A stretch of DNA of 64,000 nt. Origin: Deferribacteres bacterium. GTDB lineage: Bacteria > Zhuqueibacterota > Zhuqueibacteria > Zhuqueibacterales > Geothermadaptataceae. A program made the translations under genes and the position numbers. Shown piece after piece: positions 42,980-51,279 of the stretch. Where the stretch lies: positions 434,001 through 498,000 of the forward strand of contig JACKDE010000004.1 in the NCBI GenBank assembly GCA_020633675.1, read 5' to 3'. The notes beneath the pieces were generated by a model. That model worked only from the letters and a program-made list of their open reading frames with translations. It made no database searches and was not told the origin of the DNA. Within the stretch, counting starts at the first letter, position 1, and each line of letters starts with the position of its first letter.

Positions 42980-44929
42980 TTATGATGCACTCTGAGGGTG
43001 CGACGGCCCTTGCGCTGCACGCCAATTCACATACCCTAAAACAATCACCAGCGCCAGCGCGCCGAAGTGCAGCCACTTCTGCAGACCGGTCACCGGTGTC
43101 ATGAACAGCACGGATGAGGCGGCAAACAGCAACAGCCGATGCCACCAATTGACCGGCGCAAACCAATGGCCGACCAGCGCTGCGGCCAGTGGCGGCAGGC
43201 CTAAAAATGTCACCAGCGCACTCGTCAACACCAGCCCGATCCCGGCTGCGCTGCCGTCAGGTGCCAAAAACAGCAATTCCGGTTGCAGCACAAATGCAAA
43301 CGGCAACGCAAAACCCACCAGCGAAAAGCGGAACGCTGCCCAGGCGGTCTGCATCACTCCCCCTCCCGAAATCGCTGCGGCTGCATAAGCAGCCAGCGCC
43401 ACCGGCGGCGTTACCATCGACATCATGCCGAAATAGAAAATGAAAAAATGCGCTGCCAACGGTACGATGCCCAAATCCGCCAGCATCGGCCCGATCAACG
43501 TCGCCATCAGCAGGTAGCACACCGCCGACGGCAGGCCCATGCCCAAAATAATGGTCGACACCATCATCAGCAACAGGGCCAGCAGCAGATTATGCTCGGC
43601 CAGCGGCAACAACACCGCCGGTAATTTGGTGCCGGCGCCGGTCAACGTCACCACGCCGAGAATGATGCCGACGCACGAGGCAGCCACCACCAACGGCACG
43701 CCTCCGCGGGCTGCCTGCCGCATCGCTTCGAAAAAGCCGCGCAGCCCGACACGCGTTTCTTTTTTCCAGGCTGCCACCGCAATCACCAGCAACAAGCTCA
43801 GGCTGACAGCACGAAACGGCGTGTAGCCAATCAGCAAAAAGCCAATCAGCGACACAAACGCGATCACGAAAACAATGCCATGCATTTTTTCTTCCGTGCT
43901 GGGCGGCGGCTTTTCGGTCTCAGCCTCCACCGCGCCGACGCGCCGGGCATGAAAATGCACGATGAAAAGTAGTGCCGCGTAGTAAAGCAGCGCAGGAATG
44001 ATGGCTGCACTAATGATCTGCAAATAGGTTACAGGTGGGTTGACGATCTCCAGCATCATGTAGGCACCGGCGCCCATGATCGGCGGCACCAGGGCGCCGC
44101 CGGAACTGGCTGCGGCCTCGATGGCGCCGGCGATGTTGCGGCCAAATCCGGCGCTGCGCATCATCGGAATGGTGAAAGTGCCGGTAGTGGCGGTATTGGC
44201 GACCGCACTGCCGGAGAGCGAACCCATCAGGCCGCTGCTGATGACCGCTACTTTTGCCGAGCCGCCGGTGCTGTGCCAAAACAGCCGCTGCGCCAGATCG
44301 ATAATGTAATCCGTGGCACCGGTGCGCTCCAGCACAGTGCCGAATAAAATAAACAGATAGACATAGGTAAACATGACATTGAGCGCGATCCCGAACACGC
44401 CCTGGCTGTGCAAAAACGTCTGCCCGACAATGCGCTGCCAGCCATAGCCGCGATGCGGGAACAACCAGTCCAGCATCGCCTGCCCGAAGACGGCGTACAG
44501 CAAAAAAGCAATCGACAGCAACGGCAACGCCCATCCGAGCGAGCGGCGTGTGCCCTCCAGCACCAGCACCAGGCCGATGATGCCGACGAGATGGTCGATA
44601 CTGCGCTCGGCGCCGGCGCGGTTGCCCAGCGGCTGGCCATCGATCCAGAATGCCCTGAAAATCGGCTCCGACTGCATCAAAATGTAGCCGAAGCACAACA
44701 GCGTCGCGGCGACCAGCACGAAATCGAGCGCGCGAAAAATTGTCTGGTCCGTGACTTTCGGGTGCAGGGGATAGCTCAAAAAAATCAGCATCAGCCCGAG
44801 CATGGCGAAGAACGCCAACTCGGATTGCGGCGTGAGCTGTGGATAGTTGACTTCTGCCAAAATAAGCAGGCTTAGCACCGTTGCCAAAACGCCAAAAATA
44901 GACGAGCGGGAAATCGAAAAACGCATCAT
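42980..44929 (-). CDS. TRAP transporter fused permease (small plus large subunits)
   Basis: A 649-residue membrane protein that fuses the 4-helix (DctQ-like) and 12-helix (DctM-like) subunits, typical of TAXI-TRAP systems. The N-terminal part has four hydrophobic segments; the large part begins near residue 115 and includes GSLSGSAVANTATTGTFTIP and AGAYMMLEIVNPPVTYLQI, the substrate and sodium region of DctM proteins. It imports an unknown solute using sodium together with the binding protein encoded at 45424-46446. The usual adjacency is broken by 494 bases of repeat-bearing sequence. Confidence 0.93.
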   Translation of the reverse strand: MMRFSISRSSIFGVLATVLSLLILAEVNYPQLTPQSELAFFAMLGLMLIFLSYPLHPKVTDQTIFRALDFVLVAATLLCFGYILMQSEPIFRAFWIDGQPLGNRAGAERSIDHLVGIIGLVLVLEGTRRSLGWALPLLSIAFLLYAVFGQAMLDWLFPHRGYGWQRIVGQTFLHSQGVFGIALNVMFTYVYLFILFGTVLERTGATDYIIDLAQRLFWHSTGGSAKVAVISSGLMGSLSGSAVANTATTGTFTIPMMRSAGFGRNIAGAIEAAASSGGALVPPIMGAGAYMMLEIVNPPVTYLQIISAAIIPALLYYAALLFIVHFHARRVGAVEAETEKPPPSTEEKMHGIVFVIAFVSLIGFLLIGYTPFRAVSLSLLLVIAVAAWKKETRVGLRGFFEAMRQAARGGVPLVVAASCVGIILGVVTLTGAGTKLPAVLLPLAEHNLLLALLLMMVSTIILGMGLPSAVCYLLMATLIGPMLADLGIVPLAAHFFIFYFGMMSMVTPPVALAAYAAAAISGGGVMQTAWAAFRFSLVGFALPFAFVLQPELLFLAPDGSAAGIGLVLTSALVTFLGLPPLAAALVGHWFAPVNWWHRLLLFAASSVLFMTPVTGLQKWLHFGALALVIVLGYVNWRAAQGPSHPQSAS

Positions 44930-45037
44930 CAAAATTTGCTTTCCGTTATTTGCAAAGTCAACCGACAATGAATGCCATATCGCCGGATTCTCTTCTGCGA
45001 AAGGGATTCTTACGAAGAAGCTAAAAAAACTTTTTTC

Positions 45038-45130
45038 TTGTCATTCTGGGTAGAATCTATTTTGCATTTAGGCAGAAACTACGTTCAAAAATCGGATATA
45101 AAGTCAAAATAGATGCTTCCTGCATGACAG
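45038..45130. repeat. Palindromic intergenic repeat, kind D (complete copy)
   Basis: The left arm (45038-45064) begins TTGTCATTCTGGG and ends ATCTATTTTG. The right arm (45105-45130) is CAAAATAGATGCTTCCTGCA plus TGACAG. Its right half matches 19206-19258. Confidence 0.65.
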
Positions 45131-45231
45131 TTTTGGACTTTTCCGACAGTCTCTCCAGCATGATAAACAAGGTTTTCGGGCAAGCACTTATTCGTGTACT
45201 TGCTACCGGGGACTTTTTAGAAACAAAATTT

Positions 45232-45344
45232 TTAGCCACTGATCCACACGGATTTCGGGCTATTTTTCAGAAGTTTTTCTTCAATTGAAAGAAAAAATCA
45301 GTTGAAAGAAAAAATCAGTGAAAATCCGTGTTCATCCGCGGCAA
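45232..45344. repeat. Palindromic intergenic repeat, kind C, with internal 17-base duplication
   Basis: The left arm TTAGCCACTGATCCACACGG (from 45232) pairs with the right arm AAATCCGTGTTCATCCGCGG (from 45322). Between them, TTGAAAGAAAAAATCAG occurs twice in tandem without mismatch (45285-45301 and 45302-45318). Confidence 0.7.
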
Positions 45345-45423
45345 AAGAAAATGGGGCTGGTTGTGAGATTCGCGACCCTTCGCGCTATTCATGGCCTAAA
45401 TAATCATCTTTTCGCAGAAGGAA

Positions 45424-46446
45424 TTATTGCGCATCAGCTTCCGGCCATATGCCGATTTCGCGATAATATCGGATGGCGCCGGGGTGGAAAGGTGTACCGG
45501 TGTCTTTTACGACATTTTTGGGGTTGATCGCCTTGCCGGCCGGGTGCTTGGCCGCCACCTGTTCGCGATATTCGTACAGCAATTTCGTCACTTGATAGAC
45601 CTTTTCCTCATCGGTTTTTTCGGATGTGATGAAATGCATCGAGCCGACATTGAGGCCATTGAAGGCTTCGGTTTGGCCGCGGTAGGTTTCAGCCGGAATG
45701 CTGGCGGCTTCGAAAAACGGATAGTTGGCAACCAGTTGCTGCCGGGTCGTCTCATCGAACGGCACAAAATGGATATCCTGCGAAGCACAGGCCTGGGTGA
45801 TGCTGGCGGTCGGCACCGCGCCACCGAGGAAAGCGGCTGCGGCAGAGCCATCCGCGAGCATGTCGACGGCACCGGCCTGGGTGTTGTTGAGCGGGGTGAA
45901 ATCAGAATAGGTTACGTCGTGCGCTTGCAGCAACGGCTCGACAAAATACTCGAAGCCCGCCCCGGCCGGCCCGACCACCACACGCTTGCCTTTTAGATCG
46001 GCGATGGTTTTGATGCCGGACGATTTTGGTGTGATAAAAAGCGCGATATTGGGGGCGAGCGTCATCACCGAGCGCATGCCGTAGGCTTTCTCCCAATCGC
46101 CCTGTCCGCGCACCGCAAAATAAGTGATGGCCGCGTTGGCGAGTGCAAAGTCGAGCTCGCCGAAATCGAGGCGGCGGATGTTTTCCTGCGTGCCTTTGGT
46201 GGCTTCCGTGGTGACCTGCCAATCCAGGTTAAGGCTGGCGGCATTGTCGCCGATCACCTGCGCCAGGCTGCTGCCGACCACGAAAAAAGCGCCTCCGGGC
46301 GGTGCCGTGCCGATGCTCAAAAACTGGCGCTCGCTGCCTGACTCGCTCTTCTCCGACGAGCAGGCGGCCAGCAACAGAACCGCAAATATGAAAAGCATGA
46401 AAAGCAATTTTTTCGTCGAGAACAGATCAAAAAGCCGAGGTTTCAT
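45424..46446 (-). CDS. TAXI-family TRAP solute-binding lipoprotein
   Basis: A 340-residue periplasmic binding protein. The N-terminal hydrophobic stretch ends in lipobox LLAAC, so it is membrane-anchored. The TAXI body shows LSIGTAPPGGAFFVVGSSLAQ, ATKGTQENIRRL, LKGKRVVVGPAGAGFEYF and PFHPGAIRYYREIGIWPE at the end. It delivers a small solute (glutamate- or other carboxylate-like in known cases) to the fused permease. The start is ATG 46446; the TTG one codon upstream is less likely. Confidence 0.92.
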   Translation of the reverse strand: MKPRLFDLFSTKKLLFMLFIFAVLLLAACSSEKSESGSERQFLSIGTAPPGGAFFVVGSSLAQVIGDNAASLNLDWQVTTEATKGTQENIRRLDFGELDFALANAAITYFAVRGQGDWEKAYGMRSVMTLAPNIALFITPKSSGIKTIADLKGKRVVVGPAGAGFEYFVEPLLQAHDVTYSDFTPLNNTQAGAVDMLADGSAAAAFLGGAVPTASITQACASQDIHFVPFDETTRQQLVANYPFFEAASIPAETYRGQTEAFNGLNVGSMHFITSEKTDEEKVYQVTKLLYEYREQVAAKHPAGKAINPKNVVKDTGTPFHPGAIRYYREIGIWPEADAQ

Positions 46447-46590
46447 CAAAACAATCCTCCGGTTTATAGAATATCAATTCATTGTTTGCTTGGCTCAAAA
46501 CACAGTGCATGATTGCATTTTTCACAGGCAAAAGACAGCCATTCTGCATTTGTGTTGGCCGCCAAAGTACACTTTTTCGGATAAAAGCAA

Positions 46591-46616
46591 AAGAAAAACC
46601 GGCTGGAAGAGGCCGG
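46591..46616 (-). terminator. Terminator-like hairpin upstream of the barrel gene end
   Basis: On the minus strand, CCGGC and GCCGG pair over an 8-base loop and are followed by TTTTTCTTTT. It lies about 60 bases beyond the stop of the 1156-residue barrel gene. Confidence 0.65.
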
Positions 46617-46677
46617 ATGGCTAATACCTGGGGCCAATCAAAGCGTTTTCTGTAGATAAATCCTAAGCGAATCGATC

Positions 46678-49600
46678 CTAAAAAAATGCCCGCACTTCGG
46701 CTTTGGCAATGTGCAACGTGCGCGGACGGTGCGGCTCGTTGCGGCCCTGGTACGACAGCGAGGCCTGCAGGTTGGTGGAGACGCGGTAGATGAACGATAC
46801 ATCCCAGCGGAAGGTGCGGCCGACACGGTTGCCCTGTGCCAGCTCGAACGGAATGACGCGATTGCCCGGCTCGGCGCGCACCTCGGTAAAATCGAGCTCG
46901 CCGCGGAACTGGCCACGGCCGCTGAACGAGTAGACTGCCCGCGGCTTGAGCGTGACGCGCGTCACTTTGGTGGCCGGCGCTTGCGCTTCATCCCGGTCGA
47001 CGCCGAAAATGCCCTTCAGCGCCATCTCCAGCCGTGAGCGTGGCCGCCACGACAGATCGCCCTCGCCGCGCCAGCCGCACACCAAACGGTCGGCGCGTCC
47101 GGCCTGTGCAAAACGGCGATCTTCGATGTTACGAATCAGCTCCACCTGCCCGGCTACTTCCGCCGACAACGCAGTATTCAATCGCAGCTCGTGCTGAATC
47201 TGCCGCCGGCGCTGCTCGCCCTCCAGAAACTGGTTGTTCAAATCCTTGCTGCTCGCCAGCCGGTAGCGCAATGAAAAATTACGCTGGTTCTCAAATAAAT
47301 AAAAATCCTGCGTCAGTGCGATGGTGCCGAACAGGGTGAATTCGGAATTTTGGAAATGTGAAAAATTGAACAGGTAAATTTCGCTCACTTCAGGATCGCG
47401 CGATTTCTCTTCGATGCGCAGCGTGGTTTCGCTGGAAAGGGCGGACAGCATTTTTTGCCAACGACTCGGATTTTCGAGCTTGCGATACGCCAAATTTGGC
47501 CGCAAGCGCAGGTTGAAACGGCTGCGCAGCTCCGCTACCGGCAAAAAATCTTCGGTCGGCACCAATCGCAAAATAAAATCCCCAAACGGATCGCTGACGA
47601 ACTCGCCGAGGTCTTCATCGAAGCGGTAATTGCCATCGCCTTCGCGCACCGGCAGAAACACGCGCTCCTGCCGATTGACCTGGCTGTTGGTGATTTGATA
47701 GCGCGCATCGACTTGCACCGCACGCTGCCAGTTTTGATAGCCAATCCGCACTTCGGCGAGGTCGGTACGCGAATTTTGCGACAAACTATCGGAAAAATCA
47801 CGCTGGCGGTGAATGTAGCTGATTTCGGCCTGCAGGTTGTGCCAGTTTTGCAGGCTCAGGCTGTAGCTTTGGGTATTTGAAATACTGCGCTCACGAAAGG
47901 TTTGGTCAAAACGGTCGTCGTCTGTGCGGGTGGCGAATTTGGCCTGCGCGCGCAGATGCTGGCCGCTCTCGTAGCCGAGGCCCACGGCATAATCTAAAAA
48001 GCGAAAGCCGGCGCGCAATGTCGAATCGATGGGCGCTTCTTTTTTTGTCTCGCTTTCGAGTTCGAACAGCGGCCGCAAGCGCCAGATTTTGCGCGAGGCC
48101 GTACCCCTTTGCCGCAACCATTCATTGTTTTGCGTATTGGCATCATCGCGTGCGATGCTTTCGATACGATAGCGCAGATCGAGCCGATCGGGTCGCGCCC
48201 ACTCGGTACCCAACTCCCATCGCGACGAGGCGATGCCCTGTGCTTCGCGGTCGAGCGCGCCGGCAGCACCGAAAAAACGCACATCCCGCCACGGCTCGAG
48301 GCGAAACTCTGCTTCCGAAATGGTTTCCGCCGAACCCGCTGCAAATTGCGCATCACCGAGATCCCACTTGCGCCCGAATTCCACCACATTTTCACGGTCG
48401 ATTTCGCGGTAGCGCTCGCCGCGATGACGGTATTTCAAACGGAAAAGTCCCTTGCCCAAACTTTTGCCAAATAAAGACATCTTTTCGGGCGAAAAATCGA
48501 AATGAACAAAATAAGCCCCGCCGCGATTGTCAGCATCGCCAGCGCTGGAATAAAGGTTGTCATCGAAACTGCTGGAGGCGAATTCGGTGGTGAGTCGCAG
48601 ATTTTTTGCCGGCGCGAAATCAAGCCGCACATCGGCCAGGTCATTGCGTTGAGCTTTCGGCAACAGTACCAGCGGCAGGTAGCGGCCTTGGCCCGGCCCG
48701 ACGTAAATATAACGCCCGAAGCCGGTGTAGTCGTAGCTGCCCTGCCCGACGCCAAAATCCGAAAAGCGCACGCGGTACTCGCCGGAATCGGTGCCGACAT
48801 ATACAAAGAACGAGTCCTGTTTTTGGTAGCTGCCCTGGCCTGTCCCGACAAACGTCGCGCCATCAATATAGGCCAGGCTATCGCCGGCATTGGCGAGCAC
48901 ATCCAGCAAATCATCGTCGAGGGCCAAACCGAGCGGATCATCTTTGTCATCGCTTTCGCGCAGCACTGTGGCGCGCACCTGCAGCTTGTCATCCACTCCG
49001 CCCCAGCTTGCTTCGCCGCCGGACAGGGTTCGCTCGAAGCGTTCGTCCGAATACTGGAAATCGACTGTGATGCGCGAATTGCCGGTGATCAACCGCTTGC
49101 GGGTAAAAGTGAGCTGACCGTTGCCGTATTCGATAACATAATCATTGTTTTCACCGCGCAGCATCTCTTCGCCATCGACCCACACGCGCTCGGTGCCCGC
49201 CAGCACGATAATGTCGATTTGCCCACGGTCGCCGGTGAGCTGGTACGGCCCCTGCTTACCTTCGATACCGGCGATTTCCATGCTGTTGTATTTGCCGCGC
49301 GACACAGCGCCGAACAGGGTGAGTTGTGCCTTGCCCTGCGTGGTTGTGGCGCGTGCGCCCTGCAATTTGCGCTGGTAGCGCGCGAACTCGGTACCGCTAA
49401 ACGCAAGCTGAAAATCGCCAAGAGTGGCATTGAATTTTTTAGCGTTGAGCTGGATAAAAACGTTATCGATTTCCTGCAAAGTCTGGGTGTTGCCCTCGGG
49501 TTGAATCGGTATATTCTGATCCGACAACGCCGCCACCACTTCCACGTCTTCGGCGATTTTGCCGGCGATTTGCAGCCGCAAGCCGGACTCGACTTTCAAG

Positions 49601-50148
49601 CCCTGACTGGTGCCGATAGAGACGCCGCGCGTCAGGCTGCCGCTTTTTTGCAAGTCTGCGCCGTAGGTCGGCAGGCTGCGCTCAAGCAGTCGCGTCAGGC
49701 GGGTTTGTGCAAGCGCCGAATCAGCGCGACCTGTCGCAGGCTCAGTGCGCTGAACGGTACGCAGGGCATACTCGCGTTGCAGCGGCAGATTGGCGCGCTG
49801 GTAGCTGACTTTCAGTGTATCCCCGGGCGAAGGGGCCTGTTGCAGCGTCATGCGTGCAGCAAAATAGGCGATGCGGTAATCGCGCTCGGCTTGCAACAAT
49901 CGCTCGTTGAGCCAAACCATTTCCGAGCCGACCACGATAAAACTATCGGCCAGGCTGAACGTGCGGCTGGAGTCACTTATCGCAAAGATTTTGGTGAGGT
50001 TCTGTATGGCTGGCGATTGCTGGGCCACGACGTTGTGCGCATTGGAAATGATGATGGTGCATAGAATGGTTGGCAGCAGGCTTAGAAATGATTGTTTTTT
50101 AATGGAATGCTGTATTTGTGGAGATACTATGTTGGAATAGTGGGTCAT
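46678..50148 (-). CDS. Very large putative outer-membrane beta-barrel protein
   Basis: A 1,156-residue exported protein with a signal segment (SLLPTILCTIIISNAHNVVAQ). Early regions resemble an N-terminal domain seen with other large FCB-group surface proteins: GSLTRGVSIGTSQGLKVESG, IAGKIAEDVEVVAALSDQNI and TERVWVDGEEMLRGENNDYV. Most of the rest (about 400-1156) is a run of amphipathic strands of alternating charge, as in a large beta-barrel, and the protein ends AEVRAFF with a terminal Phe. The ATG overlaps the stop of the NHL-propeller gene (ATGA at 50145-50148), so translation is coupled. Closest in style to SprA/GldA-type or assembly barrels, but I cannot name a function. Confidence 0.75.
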   Translation of the reverse strand: MTHYSNIVSPQIQHSIKKQSFLSLLPTILCTIIISNAHNVVAQQSPAIQNLTKIFAISDSSRTFSLADSFIVVGSEMVWLNERLLQAERDYRIAYFAARMTLQQAPSPGDTLKVSYQRANLPLQREYALRTVQRTEPATGRADSALAQTRLTRLLERSLPTYGADLQKSGSLTRGVSIGTSQGLKVESGLRLQIAGKIAEDVEVVAALSDQNIPIQPEGNTQTLQEIDNVFIQLNAKKFNATLGDFQLAFSGTEFARYQRKLQGARATTTQGKAQLTLFGAVSRGKYNSMEIAGIEGKQGPYQLTGDRGQIDIIVLAGTERVWVDGEEMLRGENNDYVIEYGNGQLTFTRKRLITGNSRITVDFQYSDERFERTLSGGEASWGGVDDKLQVRATVLRESDDKDDPLGLALDDDLLDVLANAGDSLAYIDGATFVGTGQGSYQKQDSFFVYVGTDSGEYRVRFSDFGVGQGSYDYTGFGRYIYVGPGQGRYLPLVLLPKAQRNDLADVRLDFAPAKNLRLTTEFASSSFDDNLYSSAGDADNRGGAYFVHFDFSPEKMSLFGKSLGKGLFRLKYRHRGERYREIDRENVVEFGRKWDLGDAQFAAGSAETISEAEFRLEPWRDVRFFGAAGALDREAQGIASSRWELGTEWARPDRLDLRYRIESIARDDANTQNNEWLRQRGTASRKIWRLRPLFELESETKKEAPIDSTLRAGFRFLDYAVGLGYESGQHLRAQAKFATRTDDDRFDQTFRERSISNTQSYSLSLQNWHNLQAEISYIHRQRDFSDSLSQNSRTDLAEVRIGYQNWQRAVQVDARYQITNSQVNRQERVFLPVREGDGNYRFDEDLGEFVSDPFGDFILRLVPTEDFLPVAELRSRFNLRLRPNLAYRKLENPSRWQKMLSALSSETTLRIEEKSRDPEVSEIYLFNFSHFQNSEFTLFGTIALTQDFYLFENQRNFSLRYRLASSKDLNNQFLEGEQRRRQIQHELRLNTALSAEVAGQVELIRNIEDRRFAQAGRADRLVCGWRGEGDLSWRPRSRLEMALKGIFGVDRDEAQAPATKVTRVTLKPRAVYSFSGRGQFRGELDFTEVRAEPGNRVIPFELAQGNRVGRTFRWDVSFIYRVSTNLQASLSYQGRNEPHRPRTLHIAKAEVRAFF

Positions 50149-51083
50149 TTGCTGCTGCGTTTGATCTCAAAAACATGAATTAGGCTGCTGGCGCTGTCGA
50201 GTACATACAGGCTTTTGCCCATAATGGCCATGTTGCCTGCGCGGGCCGCTTTGGATTTCAGCACGTTGTTCAGGTCGAATTCCGCCACCGGTTCCCCCGT
50301 TAGTGTGAGCACGAGCAAGCGAGGCAAAGATGTCGCATTAAGCACAAACAGATGGCCTTCAGCAACGGCAAGGCCTTCGATGTAGGCAAAAGCATCATGG
50401 CGCATTTCCTGCAAAAAATTGCCAAAATAGTCGAACTTCACCACAGCCCGGCGGCCGGCATCTGCGACAAACAGCTCGTTTTTTGCAGAGATGGTGAGAT
50501 CGACCGGTTCCTGCAATGAACCGGCGCCCCAATCGTAATCGCCAAAACTCAGTACTGGCTGCCCGCCAGCATCGAATTTCAAAATGCGATTGTGCTCCTG
50601 TTCCGCAATGAACAGTTCACCGAACGCGGAGAATGCCACCGCGACCGGGTAGGCAAACTGCAAACGCGCATCACGGCTGGCGTCATTGGCTAACACCGAA
50701 ACGAAATTGAGGTTCCGGTCGAAGCGCTGGATGCGGTGGTTGTTGTAATCGACGACCAGCACATCGAGCACATTCTGCGCCCAAATGTCGACAGGCCGGT
50801 CGAATTGCTCGGCTTCCCAACCAAAGCCGCCGGTCTCGCGCAGCAAAGTTCCGTCGGCATCAAGGCGCAGCACGCGGTTTAAAGCGATGTCAGTAATATA
50901 GATTTCTTTTTGGGTATTGACGGAAATCGCGCCGTATTTCGACATTTTGGCGTTCGCCGGATCGGCGATAGTGATCGTCTTTTGCGGGATGATGTGGAGG
51001 GATTGGGCAAAACCCAAGTACGGTGGAATTAAAATAAGCAATAGCGCATAGCTATATCTCACTTTGTCGCCAAAAATCTTCAT
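50145..51083 (-). CDS. Exported NHL-repeat beta-propeller protein
   Basis: A 312-residue periplasmic or surface protein. It begins with a signal peptide (YALLLILIPPYLGFAQS) and has about six NHL-type blades with motifs such as DIALNRVLRLDADGTLL, VDYNNHRIQRFDRN, IAEQEHNRILKFDAGGQPV and VADAGRRAVVKFDYFGNFL. Such propellers bind proteins or glycans. Its stop overlaps the start of the giant barrel gene by 4 bases, which implies matched amounts and a shared function. The promoter should be in the 196 bases upstream (51084-51279). Confidence 0.85.
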   Translation of the reverse strand: MKIFGDKVRYSYALLLILIPPYLGFAQSLHIIPQKTITIADPANAKMSKYGAISVNTQKEIYITDIALNRVLRLDADGTLLRETGGFGWEAEQFDRPVDIWAQNVLDVLVVDYNNHRIQRFDRNLNFVSVLANDASRDARLQFAYPVAVAFSAFGELFIAEQEHNRILKFDAGGQPVLSFGDYDWGAGSLQEPVDLTISAKNELFVADAGRRAVVKFDYFGNFLQEMRHDAFAYIEGLAVAEGHLFVLNATSLPRLLVLTLTGEPVAEFDLNNVLKSKAARAGNMAIMGKSLYVLDSASSLIHVFEIKRSSK

Positions 51084-51279
51084 TTTCCCATTCCACTATT
51101 CGATTCTATTCACTTTTACAATCTGGAACACAATATAGGAAAAATTGAAGATAATGTAGCAATTTGCACGGAACCGTCAACCATTTAATGATTGCCACAA
51201 ACAATACCACCGGGTTTGCAATGCGCGCAGAGTCCCCCAATCCGTCTCCGTGATCACTGCACACTCAGCGGTTTGGCTC

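Larger units (their letters stand above)
44930..45423. other. Intergenic region inside the TRAP locus, with two repeats
   Basis: A 494-base gap between the TAXI binding-protein gene and its permease on the same strand. It holds a kind-D palindrome (45038-45130) and a kind-C palindrome (45232-45344) that includes a perfect 17-base tandem duplication. No gene was seen. Confidence 0.6.

Noticed and set aside
48502..50064. Open frame of 520 codons opposite the large barrel gene
   Set aside because: A shadow of codon bias in the barrel gene; no recognisable protein features.
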